Below, in pieces: positions 1 to 8,928 of a stretch of 41,361 bases of DNA. The position numbers and the translations under genes were made by a program. The DNA comes from an uncultured Microbacterium sp. (lineage in GTDB: Bacteria > Actinomycetota > Actinomycetes > Actinomycetales > Microbacteriaceae), in contig NZ_CAJYPF010000156.1 of the NCBI RefSeq assembly GCF_913776565.1, positions 1 through 41,361 of the forward strand, in the 5' to 3' direction. A model generated the notes under the pieces. The model did no database searches and was not told the origin of the DNA. It saw only the letters and a list, made by a program, of their open reading frames with translations. Each line of letters opens with the position of its first letter. The first letter of the stretch is position 1.

Positions 1-667
1 TCTCGCGCGTGACGTCGCCCAGGACGATGTCCGAGCCCGACCACACGAGCCGACCGTCGTCGCGGCGGTGCACGGCGAGCGGCATCCGCTGCACCTTCGT
101 GGCGTCGACGCGACCCGCGTCCACCGCGGCCGAGAGGCGCTCGCGCACGATCTCGCCGAAGGGCGCCGCGTCGAACGCGTCCCGCGTCACCCCCAGCAGG
201 CGGTCGCCCTCGTCGAGGAGCTCGTCGAGGTCGTCGAGGAAGGCGATGCGCTCGCTGTCGTTGGGCCGCGGGCACGCGCCCGTCCAGTGCGCCGCCATGC
301 CGCCGACGTTGCTCGACATCGCGGCGACGGGCATCCCGTCCTCGCCCTCGAAGGCGTAGCCCTCGTCGAGGAGGAACGTGCCGGGGCGCGCCCCCCGCAC
401 CCCGGCACGGGCGGCCCCGGGGCTGGCGACCTTCTCGCCGCGCTCCCCCGGGCCCTCCGACGCCACCTGCGCGCGAGCGCGTTCGGCGGTGTCGGAGATG
501 TTCTTCACGTGCGCGCCGGGCGGGTTCGACACCGTCGGCCCCACCTCGAACATCGCGATGCTCGCTCCGGGCACCCGCTCCGAGAGGATCCGGGCGTACG
601 CCGAACCCGTCGGCCCGCTGCCGACGATGACGACATCGACGGATGCCGGGTACTCCCGGGCGCTCAT
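1..667 (-). CDS. GMC-family FAD oxidoreductase, pyranose oxidase / (C-)glycoside 3-oxidase-like (N-terminal part; continues past left edge)
   Basis: Minus-strand reading from ATG at 667: MSAREYPASVDVVIVGSGPTGSAYARILSERVPGASIAMFEVGP... (Rossmann GxGxxG) and NVGGMAAHWTGACPRP, resembling the pyranose oxidase GGM-x-HWT segment. Open at the window edge. Confidence 0.85.
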   Translation of the reverse strand, partial: MSAREYPASVDVVIVGSGPTGSAYARILSERVPGASIAMFEVGPTVSNPPGAHVKNISDTAERARAQVASEGPGERGEKVASPGAARAGVRGARPGTFLLDEGYAFEGEDGMPVAAMSSNVGGMAAHWTGACPRPNDSERIAFLDDLDELLDEGDRLLGVTRDAFDAAPFGEIVRERLSAAVDAGRVDATKVQRMPLAVHRRDDGRLVWSGSDIVLGDVTRE

Positions 668-1458
668 GCCGCGCGCGCGATCTCGACGACGTGGGCGACC
701 GAGGCCTCCGACGCGGTGGTGGGGTAGTACTCCAGGCCGACGGGCCCGTCGTAGCCGCTGTCGCGGAGCAGGCGGAAGCGCTCGGCCCAGTCGAGCGAGC
801 CCGTTCCGGGCTCCCCCCGACCGGGAGCGTCGGCGAGCTGCACGTAGTGGATCAGGTCGCCCGCGTTCACGAGCTCGGCCTCCATGTCCTCGCCCTCGAC
901 GGCCGAGTGGTAGATGTCGTACAGCACCCCGAAGTGCGGCGAGTCGACGCCGCGGGCGACGTAGACCCCCTCGGCGGTGCGGTCCAGCAGCGAGCCGGGG
1001 TGGTCGACGCGCACGTTGACCGGCTCGAGCACGAGACCGACGCCCGATCCCTCGATCTGGGCGATCGCCGTGCGGTAGATCTCGATCAGCTTGTCGAGCT
1101 GCACCTGGCGCTTCCACCCGCCGAAGCCCGTGCCGCTTCCCACCACGATGCGGGGGCAGCCGAGATCCCGCGCGATCGCGACGCCCTCGTCGAGCTTGCG
1201 GAAGAACTCGGAGTGGTCCCACGGCGGGATCATGAACTGCGTGCGCGGCTCGCTCAGCTGCGCGGTGAGCTGCACGCCGGTCTCCTCGAGCGCGGCCTTC
1301 AGCGCCGGCAGGTCCTTGGGCGTCGCCGGGGCGTCCACCCCGGTGGGACCCCACATCTCGACGGCGTCGAAGCCCGCGGCCGCGGCCGCGCGCACGCGGT
1401 CGTGGTAATCGCCGGCCTCGGTGAAGAGGAGTTCGATGTTGGGAGCGAGTCGGTACAT
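664..1458 (-). CDS. Sugar phosphate isomerase/epimerase-type TIM barrel, hydroxypyruvate isomerase-like
   Basis: MYRLAPNIELLFTEAGDYHDRVRAAAAAGFDAVEMW...HYVQLADAPGRGEPGTGSLDW matches Hyi-like AP-endonuclease-2 fold proteins; stop overlaps the GMC start. Confidence 0.85.
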   Translation of the reverse strand: MYRLAPNIELLFTEAGDYHDRVRAAAAAGFDAVEMWGPTGVDAPATPKDLPALKAALEETGVQLTAQLSEPRTQFMIPPWDHSEFFRKLDEGVAIARDLGCPRIVVGSGTGFGGWKRQVQLDKLIEIYRTAIAQIEGSGVGLVLEPVNVRVDHPGSLLDRTAEGVYVARGVDSPHFGVLYDIYHSAVEGEDMEAELVNAGDLIHYVQLADAPGRGEPGTGSLDWAERFRLLRDSGYDGPVGLEYYPTTASEASVAHVVEIARAA

Positions 1459-1496
1459 GGGGTGTGTCCTTTCGACTGCGGGGCGCGACGATCGAC

Positions 1497-1519
1497 GGAT
1501 GCCGCGCTTCGCGGCATCC
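1497..1519. terminator. Intergenic perfect hairpin (10-bp stem, 3-nt loop) between permease and isomerase genes
   Basis: GGATGCCGCG-CTT-CGCGGCATCC; perfect inverted repeat. Confidence 0.6.
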
Positions 1520-1551
1520 ATCTGGGCAGGCTCAGCCCGTGAGAAGAGGGG

Positions 1552-2388
1552 TCAGCCCTTCAAGCCGCCGGCGAAGCCCTGGATGAAGCGCTTCTGGGCG
1601 AACAGGTAGAAGGCGAGGATCGGGATCATCGAGACGATGACGATCGCGAAGATCTGGTTCCAGGCCGAGACCAGCGAGCCGATGTAGTAGTACATGGCGA
1701 CCGGGAGGGTCTGGTTCGCGGAACCGCCGAGGAAGATCAGCGACGTGAAGAAGTCGTTCCACACGATGAGGCCGGCGAGGATCGCCACGGTCCCCGTCGC
1801 GGGCGACATCAACGGGAGCACGATGCGGAAGAAGATCTGCGTGCGGCTGGCGCCGTCGATGGTCGCCGCCTCCTCGTACTCGGTGCCGAGCCCGCGGAAG
1901 AACCCCGCGTAGAGGAAGATCGCGAGCGGCAGGAGCATCCCGGTGTAGAGGATGATCATGCCCCAGGCCGAGCCGGTGAGTCCGAGCGCGCGCGCCCCGA
2001 TGTACAGCGGCACGGTGCCGAGCTGCGTGGGGAGCACGATCGCCACGAGGAACAGGTAGTAGACGACGCGGCTCCACCGGCGCGTGCTGCGGGCGATCAC
2101 GTAACCGGTGAGCGAACCCAGGAGCACCAGCAGCACGATGCTGCCGGCCGTGATGATGATGCTGTTGACGAGCCCCATCACGACGTTCGAGTTGCCGGTG
2201 GCGGTGAGCACCTTGAGGAAGTTGCCGAAGTCGGGCGCCGTCGGCGGTGCCAGCGTCGACGAGGTGATGACCTCGCGGTCCGACTTCAGCGAGGTCGTGA
2301 CCAGGAAGTAGAACGGCAGCAGGAAGACGAGCGCGGCGATCCAGAACAGGAACTCGCGCAGTCCCGTGAGCTTGGTGTAGCGGAACAT
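1552..2388 (-). CDS. Carbohydrate ABC transporter permease (MalG/CUT1-like)
   Basis: Six-TM permease; EAA loop YEEAATIDGASRTQIFFRIVLPLMSPA. Confidence 0.93.
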   Translation of the reverse strand: MFRYTKLTGLREFLFWIAALVFLLPFYFLVTTSLKSDREVITSSTLAPPTAPDFGNFLKVLTATGNSNVVMGLVNSIIITAGSIVLLVLLGSLTGYVIARSTRRWSRVVYYLFLVAIVLPTQLGTVPLYIGARALGLTGSAWGMIILYTGMLLPLAIFLYAGFFRGLGTEYEEAATIDGASRTQIFFRIVLPLMSPATGTVAILAGLIVWNDFFTSLIFLGGSANQTLPVAMYYYIGSLVSAWNQIFAIVIVSMIPILAFYLFAQKRFIQGFAGGLKG

Positions 2389-2389
2389 G

Positions 2390-3364
2390 TCAGTTCTCCT
2401 CCGAACGGTCGGCGGTGACGCGCTGCTGGATGACGGCGAAGACGAGGATGATCAGGGTGAGCAGCAGCGCGAGGGCGGCGCCGTAGCCGAAGTTGCCGAG
2501 CGCGAAGGACTGCTTGTAGACCTGCGTCGCGAGCGTCTCGGTCGCCGCGGCGGGGCCGCCGCCGGTGAGCGCCATGATCTGGTCGAAGACGCGCAGTCCG
2601 TTCACCAGCCCGAGGGTGGTCGCGATCGCGACGGCCGGGCGGATGGAGGGGAGCGTGACGTGCCAGAAGCGCTGCCACAGGTTGGCGCCGTCGATGGCTG
2701 CGGCCTCCTCGATCTCGACCGGGACGGCGGCGAGGCCGGCCATGTAGATCACCATCGAGAAGCCGATGTTCTGCCAGACGAGAACCACGAGGATGGTCCA
2801 GATCGCCCACGTGGGGTCGGCGATCCAGGCGCGGGCCATCGAGTCCAGGCCGATCCCGCGCAGCACGAGGTTGAGCGGCCCGTTGAAGTCGAAGATGAAC
2901 TTCCAGATGTACGAGGTCGCCAGCGGGCTCAGCACGACCGGCATGAAGAAGAGCGTGCGCAGGATGTAGCGGCTCTTGAGCCCCCGGTTGAGCCCGAGGG
3001 CGATGCCCAGGCCCAGGATGTTGCTGAGGATCACCGATCCGAAGGCGAGGAACAGCGTGTTCCACAGGGCCCCGATCTTCGTCGGGTCCTGGAAGATGCG
3101 CGTGAAGTTGTCGAGCCCGATCAGCTCGAAGGCCCCGATGCCGGTCCAGTTCGTGAAGGCGAAGAAGCCGCCGACGCTCGTGGCGACGTAGTGGATGCCG
3201 ATGACGAAGAGGATGCCCGGCAGCGCCCACCACCAGTAGCCGAACTTCAGCAGGCCCTTGCGCCGCGGGGCGGGAGCCTGTCGGCGGCGTCCGCCGCGGC
3301 GCGGCAGGACCACGCGCTCGGTCTCGGTGGCGGCGACCTCGCCGGCTCGGAAGGTGGTGCTCAT
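2390..3364 (-). CDS. Carbohydrate ABC transporter permease (MalF/CUT1-like)
   Basis: EAA loop EIEEAAAIDGANLWQRFWHVTLPSIRPA; TM-rich; adjacent to second permease and SBP. Confidence 0.93.
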   Translation of the reverse strand: MSTTFRAGEVAATETERVVLPRRGGRRRQAPAPRRKGLLKFGYWWWALPGILFVIGIHYVATSVGGFFAFTNWTGIGAFELIGLDNFTRIFQDPTKIGALWNTLFLAFGSVILSNILGLGIALGLNRGLKSRYILRTLFFMPVVLSPLATSYIWKFIFDFNGPLNLVLRGIGLDSMARAWIADPTWAIWTILVVLVWQNIGFSMVIYMAGLAAVPVEIEEAAAIDGANLWQRFWHVTLPSIRPAVAIATTLGLVNGLRVFDQIMALTGGGPAAATETLATQVYKQSFALGNFGYGAALALLLTLIILVFAVIQQRVTADRSEEN

Positions 3365-3434
3365 GGCGTCCTCGTCATCCTCGATGGGGTGCGGCTCCGC
3401 CGCCCGGGTCCAGGGGCCCGGGCGGCGGATTCAC

Positions 3435-4724
3435 TCAGTTGCCCCAGGCCGCATCCATGTTCTGGAGCACCTGGTCGATGCTGCTCTGGCCGGTCAGCAG
3501 TCCCTGGACGCCCGTCGAGAGCGCGTCGTACACGGCCGGGTTGGGCCAGACGTTCGAGGGCAGGGTGGTGTACGAGCCGTTCGAGATGTCATCGACGACC
3601 TCGGAGTAGATCGTGTTGCTCAGGTCGAGGTTCTTGTACTCCGAGATGGGCAGCAGACCCGAGGCCTCGTAGAACTTCTCCTGCGCGTCGGGGGTGGCGA
3701 GCCAGTCGAGGAACTTCTTCGCGGCGTCCTTCTTCTGGGACTTCGCGTTGATCGACGCGGCGTAGTTCGAGCTGGCGAGCACGAAGGGCTTGCCGCCGCC
3801 CGCGGCCGGGAAGGGCTGCACCTTGAAGTCGGCCTCCGCGGGAGCCGCCGCGGCGATCTCGACCGCCGAGCCCGAGGGGATGAAGCTGCCGACCGAGGTG
3901 CCCTGCGCGAGTCCGTTGGTGATGGCGTCGAAGCCGCCGCCCTCGGCGCCGGCCTGGAAGCAGCCCTTGTCCTTGAGGTCGATGATGGTCTGCAGCGTGT
4001 CGGCCCAGCCCTTGCTCTGGGCGAAGGTGGTCTTGCCCTCGGCCCGCTCGGTGTTGAAGTTCGGGTCCGATGCGTAGACGCGGGTCGCCGCGATGCCCTG
4101 AGCCGTGAGGCCCGCGTTCGGGGCGGCGGCGCCGGCGAGGGCGAGCATCGACTTGCCGTCGCCCGCGAGCTTGCCGCATTCGGCGTAGAAGTCGTCCATG
4201 GTGGTGGGCCAGCTCGTGATCCCGTTCATGCCCGCCGTGCCCATGCTGGCGACGACGGCGCCGATGGTGAAGTCCAGCGGCTGTCCGTAGGTCTTGCCGT
4301 CGATCTCGAAGAGCGTGTCGCTGCCGGTCGGCACGAGCGACGTCGCCGTGTCGCCGAGCGGCTCGAAGAACCCGGCCTGGGCGAGGGCGCTGAGACCGCG
4401 TGCGTCACCCGCGCCGGGCGCGGTGATGATCACGTCGGAGGCGTTCCCCGCCTGCAACTGCGTGCGGATGGTCTCGCCGTACTTGTCGTTCGGGGTCGGG
4501 TTCGAGGTGATCGTGACGCCGGGGTTCGCCGCCATGTACTCCTTGGCGAGCGTCTCGTACGGGCTCTCGAGGTTGTTGGAGGTGGCGAACGTGAAGGTGA
4601 ACGATTCGGCGTCGCCCCCGGAGTCCCCCGCGCTCGAGCCCGAGCAGCCCGAGAGGGCGAGAGCGGCGGTGACGGGGAGGGCGAGAAGACCTGCGATGCG
4701 CGTGACGCGGCGTTGCGGAGCCAT
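3435..4724 (-). CDS. Extracellular solute-binding lipoprotein (ABC sugar SBP, family 1-like)
   Basis: Lipobox LALSGCSG; EYMAANPGVTITSNPTPNDKYGETIRTQLQAGNASDVIITAPG typical of CUT1 SBPs. Start placed at ATG 4724. Confidence 0.93.
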   Translation of the reverse strand: MAPQRRVTRIAGLLALPVTAALALSGCSGSSAGDSGGDAESFTFTFATSNNLESPYETLAKEYMAANPGVTITSNPTPNDKYGETIRTQLQAGNASDVIITAPGAGDARGLSALAQAGFFEPLGDTATSLVPTGSDTLFEIDGKTYGQPLDFTIGAVVASMGTAGMNGITSWPTTMDDFYAECGKLAGDGKSMLALAGAAAPNAGLTAQGIAATRVYASDPNFNTERAEGKTTFAQSKGWADTLQTIIDLKDKGCFQAGAEGGGFDAITNGLAQGTSVGSFIPSGSAVEIAAAAPAEADFKVQPFPAAGGGKPFVLASSNYAASINAKSQKKDAAKKFLDWLATPDAQEKFYEASGLLPISEYKNLDLSNTIYSEVVDDISNGSYTTLPSNVWPNPAVYDALSTGVQGLLTGQSSIDQVLQNMDAAWGN

Positions 4725-4793
4725 GGGCCAGCCTTTCTGACGACGTTGTCGGCGAGCCCTTCGGTGGGAGCGCCTGTGCTGTGTGACCCAGTA

Positions 4794-4810
4794 TCGGCGC
4801 GTTGCGCCGA
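4794..4810. promoter_or_regulatory. Perfect 7-bp-arm palindrome upstream of SBP gene, candidate operator
   Basis: TCGGCGC-GTT-GCGCCGA in the SBP/LysR divergent intergenic region. Confidence 0.4.
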
Positions 4811-4828
4811 AAAAGCACATAAGTCTTC

Positions 4829-4869
4829 GCGATGCGGCGCATAAGGCCGCACGAACGCGGCCGCATCGC
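4829..4869. promoter_or_regulatory. Candidate LysR binding region in divergent intergenic space
   Basis: 10-bp inverted repeat GCGATGCGGC ... GCCGCATCGC enclosing GCATAAG; a second CATAAG nearby (GCACATAAGTC). Confidence 0.4.
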
Positions 4870-4949
4870 CGAGAGATATGCGTCCTGGCGCCTGCATAGA
4901 TGCCGTTGATACGATGCGAGCACAGCTTCCCCGAGCGAAGGATCACGCC

Positions 4950-5891
4950 GTGGTGACCGACCATGCGACACTCTCGCGCCTCGATCTCAACCTCCTCGTC
5001 GCCCTCGACGCACTGCTCACCGAGCGTAGTGTGACGCGCGCCGCCGAGAGCCTGCACCTGAGCCAGCCCGCGTTGAGCGCGTCGCTCGCGCGCCTGCGCG
5101 CGCACTTCGACGACCAGATCCTCGCCCGCCGCGGCAACACGTACGAGCTCACCCCGTTCGCCGTGCGCCTGACCGATCACACGAGCACCGCCCTGGAGGC
5201 GGCGCGGCGCGTGTTCGAGAGCCAGGCGTCGTGGTCACCGGCCGAATCCACGCGCGAATTCTCGATCTACGGCTCGGACTACGGCTTCGTCACGGTCGGC
5301 ACCGTGGTCTCGCAGCTCGCCGCCGAGCAGGCGCCGGGAGTGCGGTTCCGCTACATGCTGCACAATCCCGGGATCGTGGAGGAAGCCGCGAACCGGCTGC
5401 GCTCGGCGGACGCCATGGTCATCCCCCACGGCCCGGTCTCGGAACTGCCCCATCTCGATCTCTGGCAGGACGACTGGCTCGCCGTCGTCGCCGAGGACAA
5501 CGCCGAGGTCGGCGAGGCTCTCACCATGCAGAATCTCGCCGACATGCCGTGGGTGCTGACCTTCCAGTCGCGCTCGGCGTTCACGTCAGCCGCCCGACAG
5601 ATCCAGCAGCTCGGCGTCGAACCGCGCATCGAAGTCGTGCTCGAGAGCTTCCTGTCGGTCGGCCACTTCGTCAGCGGGACGCGCCGCGTCGGGCTGGTGC
5701 AATCGGCCCTCGCGCCGCATCTACTGCGCATCGGCGGCATCCGCGTGGTGCCCCTGCCCTTCGCGGCGACCCCGATCGTGAGCGCGCTGTGGTGGCATCC
5801 CTCGCACACGCGCGATCCGGAGCACGAGTGGATGCGGGGGCTGTTCGCCGAGGCCGGGCGACGCATCGCGGCCGGCCACCCGCCGCACTGA
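4950..5891 (+). CDS. LysR-family transcriptional regulator
   Basis: LDLNLLVALDALLTERSVTRAAESLHLSQPALSASLARLRAHFDDQILAR is a canonical LysR HTH. Start uncertain (GTG 4950, ATG 4914 or 4878). Confidence 0.93.
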   Translation: MVTDHATLSRLDLNLLVALDALLTERSVTRAAESLHLSQPALSASLARLRAHFDDQILARRGNTYELTPFAVRLTDHTSTALEAARRVFESQASWSPAESTREFSIYGSDYGFVTVGTVVSQLAAEQAPGVRFRYMLHNPGIVEEAANRLRSADAMVIPHGPVSELPHLDLWQDDWLAVVAEDNAEVGEALTMQNLADMPWVLTFQSRSAFTSAARQIQQLGVEPRIEVVLESFLSVGHFVSGTRRVGLVQSALAPHLLRIGGIRVVPLPFAATPIVSALWWHPSHTRDPEHEWMRGLFAEAGRRIAAGHPPH

Positions 5892-5928
5892 GCGGCGGGC
5901 GCCGGCCGTCATCGCGCCACGGTCGCCC

Positions 5929-7407
5929 TCAGACCCCCGCGGTCACCGCCCGCATCGACGCACGGATGAGGTCGTGCTGGCGACGCACGAGCAGCAGCGG
6001 GTCGACCTCGCCCAGCTCGGCGAACGCGTGGCCCTCCCACTCGCTCGACCAGAAGCCGCGATAGCCGCCCTCGACGAACACGCGCACGAGCTCGGGATAG
6101 TCGATCGCCGGCTCCTGTCCGGCGTCGTCGATGTCGTAGAACTTCGCGTGCACGTGCACGATCTGCGGCATGATGTCGGCCCACTCGCGCGGATCGACGT
6201 GTCCGTGCATGTTGAAGGCCAGGTGCGCGAAGGCGCCCAGCCGACCCGGGTCGAAGTCCCGCCCGCGGAGGTACGCGAGGAACTCCTGCTGGCGCGCCTG
6301 CATCGCGGCATCCGTCGCCCAGATGCTCTGCAGCGTCTGGACCGCCTCGTCGTCGAGGCCCGCGCGGCGCACGGCCCGCAGCAGGGTCGGCGACATCGCG
6401 TGCATGGTGGAGGAGAAGTCGGCGACGAAGCCGAGAAGCGGGGAGTCGAGCTCGGCGTAGGTCTCGCGCACGCGCAGAATCGGTTCGGCGTTCGGACCCA
6501 TCGGCGCATGGATCTCGTACGCGAGTTTCAGCTCGAGGTCCTCGGCGATCGGCAGCAGGCGACGCAGCAGCTCGGGCTTGGCGCTCTGGATGCGCACGAG
6601 GGGGAAGCCGAGCTTCTTCGCCCCCTCGAACATGAGCTTCGAGAACGCGAACTCCTCGTCGGGCGTCATGTCGCGATCGCGGCGGCGCCCCATGTCGAGG
6701 TTCGCGCCGAACGAGCTCTCGACGAACCCGTGGCGGTCGAACGCCGCGCGCCACGTGCGCACGAAGTCGTCGCCGACCACCGGGTAGGTCGGCACCATCT
6801 GGGATGCCACGATCTCGATGCCGGGGCCGATACCGAGCTGGGCGACCCGGTCGAGCAGGCCGTCGAAGTCGAAGTACCCCGCGCGGAACTCCGCGCTGGC
6901 CGAGTACAGCGTCAGGCCGAGCTGGAAGGGGTCCTCCTCGGCCGCGGGCGGCGGGGGCGTGACGTCCGACACGAGCGCCGGGATGCCGGCATCCGCGTCG
7001 ACGACGTCGAGGGTGCGGACGTCGTGCGCGACGTTGGGCACGTACATGCCGGGCCCGCCGTCCTGGCCCGGGGCGATCTGCATGTACGGCAGGCGCAGCT
7101 CGCCGTGCAGCACGACGTCGTGGGTCTCGCCGAGCACGACGGGCCGGGCGCGGCGGGCGACCAGCCGGGGGTGCTCCTGCAGGAACCACAGCCGTTCGCT
7201 GTGCTCCGGCAGCTCGTCGAGCCGGTACGAGGCGTCGGCGAACTCGAGGCGCAGGTCGTCGGCATCCACCTGCTCCCCGTCGACGGTCAGGGCGAGGGTC
7301 GACACCGACGACAGCCAGAGGCTGCGGTACCAGGGGATCGTCAGGCGCAGCGCCAGCCCGTCGGGGTGCGTGCGCAGGCTGTCGTCGTGGATGAGTCCGT
7401 TGGGCAT
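5929..7407 (-). CDS. Fused C-glycoside deglycosidase-like protein: N-terminal CGD-beta (DUF6379-like) plus C-terminal TIM barrel (CGD-alpha-like)
   Basis: N-term LALRLTIPWYRSLWLSSVSTLALTVDGEQVDADDLRLEFADASYRLDEL...; C-term TIM barrel with YEIHAP, HVHAKFYDID, FWSSEWEGH. Confidence 0.75.
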   Translation of the reverse strand: MPNGLIHDDSLRTHPDGLALRLTIPWYRSLWLSSVSTLALTVDGEQVDADDLRLEFADASYRLDELPEHSERLWFLQEHPRLVARRARPVVLGETHDVVLHGELRLPYMQIAPGQDGGPGMYVPNVAHDVRTLDVVDADAGIPALVSDVTPPPPAAEEDPFQLGLTLYSASAEFRAGYFDFDGLLDRVAQLGIGPGIEIVASQMVPTYPVVGDDFVRTWRAAFDRHGFVESSFGANLDMGRRRDRDMTPDEEFAFSKLMFEGAKKLGFPLVRIQSAKPELLRRLLPIAEDLELKLAYEIHAPMGPNAEPILRVRETYAELDSPLLGFVADFSSTMHAMSPTLLRAVRRAGLDDEAVQTLQSIWATDAAMQARQQEFLAYLRGRDFDPGRLGAFAHLAFNMHGHVDPREWADIMPQIVHVHAKFYDIDDAGQEPAIDYPELVRVFVEGGYRGFWSSEWEGHAFAELGEVDPLLLVRRQHDLIRASMRAVTAGV

Positions 7408-7416
7408 GTCGATCCC

Positions 7417-8718
7417 TCAGAGACGGTCGGCGATCTGGCGGATGAGCGTGTGCTGGCGGCGCACCTGCTCGATCGAGCGCCACGGTTCGCGTTCGCCCTC
7501 GTACTCGCTCGAGAGGTACCCGGTGTAGCCGGCGTCCTTGAGCGCCCGCAGCACGGGCTCCCACGGAATCTGCTGGTCGTGCAGGTCGGCGTCGATGTCG
7601 TGGAACTTCGCCTGGATGAACACGACGTTCTCGATGACGTCGAACACGTCGTTCGGGTCCACGTGGATGCCGTCGAGGAACGCCGGACGCTGACCCGGCA
7701 GCTCGCCGGGCTTGAGCGGAATGGGGCGGTCCTGGAAGATGCCGGTGTCGAGCAGGAGTCCGAAGTGCTTCGTGCCGGTGCGGCGGATGAGGGCGATGTA
7801 GTCGTCGACGACCTCGTGCTTGATGGGGGTCGGCGAGTGGATCTCGGGGCAGATGATCACGTCGAGCTCCTCGGCGAGCGGCAGGGACGCCTCGACGACC
7901 TCGGTCCAGATCGGGTGCGGGATGAGGTCGCTGGAGACGACGCCGATCTTGGGCCGCACGAAGCGGAAGCCGAGGCGCTTCGCGAGACGCAGATCGCGCT
8001 GCAGCGCCGCAGCCCCCTCCTCCACCGTCATGTCGCGGCCGTTCGGGCCGCTCGAGTGCAGGCGCGTGTCGATCCACGAGCCCATGTTGGTCGGCTCGAG
8101 GCCGTACTTCTGCAGGAGGGCGAACCACTGCGCGACCCACTCGTCCGAGGGGTGCGGGTAGTTCGGGACGTGCGCCTCGCCGAGGATCTCGATGCCGGTC
8201 GCGCCGAGGTCGGCGATCGAGGCCATCGCGGTCTCGAGGTCCATGACCGTGCCGAAGTCGGTCATGTAGCTGTAGAGCGAGACGCCGTAGCGGAAGGGGG
8301 CACCGGATGCCTCGGGCGCGAGCGTGACGTGCTTGGTGACGCGGTAGGTGCTCGGCTGGTGCTCCTGAGGGATGTACGACATGCGCAGGCGCAGTTCGAT
8401 CGACAGCTCGTGCACGCCGTCGGGGAGGCCCCCGGGCAGCGGGACGGTGACGATCGCCGCGTCCTCGAGCGGCCAGCGCACGCCGTCGCCGTCCCAGAGC
8501 TGGGCGAGCGTGTACTGCCGCCCCTGGAGCGTCCACAGCGGCACGTCGGGTGCGACGTCGACCAGGCCGGGGATGTTGACGGCGATCCCGTCGATCAGCG
8601 AGGCGGCCATCCCGCGGTACGAGGGCATGCGCACGCGGAACTGGAAGCCGGTGATCTCGCCGCCCTCCCGGACGTTGCGGAATCCGACGGACTGGATGAG
8701 GTCTCTTTCGAGAAGCAT
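7417..8718 (-). CDS. Fused C-glycoside deglycosidase-like protein, second tandem paralog
   Basis: N-term LIQSVGFRNVREGGEITGFQFRVRMPSYRGMAASLIDGI...RQYTLAQL...LRMSYIP is strongly DUF6379-like; C-term TIM barrel PEIHSPTP, AKFHDID, YLSSEYEGE. Start at ATG 8718 with AGAAGGAGC SD. Confidence 0.8.
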   Translation of the reverse strand: MLLERDLIQSVGFRNVREGGEITGFQFRVRMPSYRGMAASLIDGIAVNIPGLVDVAPDVPLWTLQGRQYTLAQLWDGDGVRWPLEDAAIVTVPLPGGLPDGVHELSIELRLRMSYIPQEHQPSTYRVTKHVTLAPEASGAPFRYGVSLYSYMTDFGTVMDLETAMASIADLGATGIEILGEAHVPNYPHPSDEWVAQWFALLQKYGLEPTNMGSWIDTRLHSSGPNGRDMTVEEGAAALQRDLRLAKRLGFRFVRPKIGVVSSDLIPHPIWTEVVEASLPLAEELDVIICPEIHSPTPIKHEVVDDYIALIRRTGTKHFGLLLDTGIFQDRPIPLKPGELPGQRPAFLDGIHVDPNDVFDVIENVVFIQAKFHDIDADLHDQQIPWEPVLRALKDAGYTGYLSSEYEGEREPWRSIEQVRRQHTLIRQIADRL

Positions 8719-8822
8719 CGTCGCTCCTTCTGTGTGGGGTCGCTTCGACGCTACTCGGCTTTTGCAGATTTGCGACATAAGGGGATGTGATGCCGCGCAT
8801 CATCGAGGCGAACGTCGCTCGC

Positions 8823-8877
8823 TTGCGGGGCGGTACCGACGACGCCTAGGTTCAGAATCCGAATCACCGTTTTGATT
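8823..8877 (+). promoter_or_regulatory. Putative promoter plus operator for the FAD monooxygenase operon
   Basis: TTGCGG -18- TAGGTT followed by AATCA-ccgttt-TGATT inverted repeat at 8862-8877. Confidence 0.35.
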
Positions 8878-8928
8878 TTCCGTCCGACGCGTCGAGGCGG
8901 TTCCGACCGCTCGAAGAGGAGCACACGC

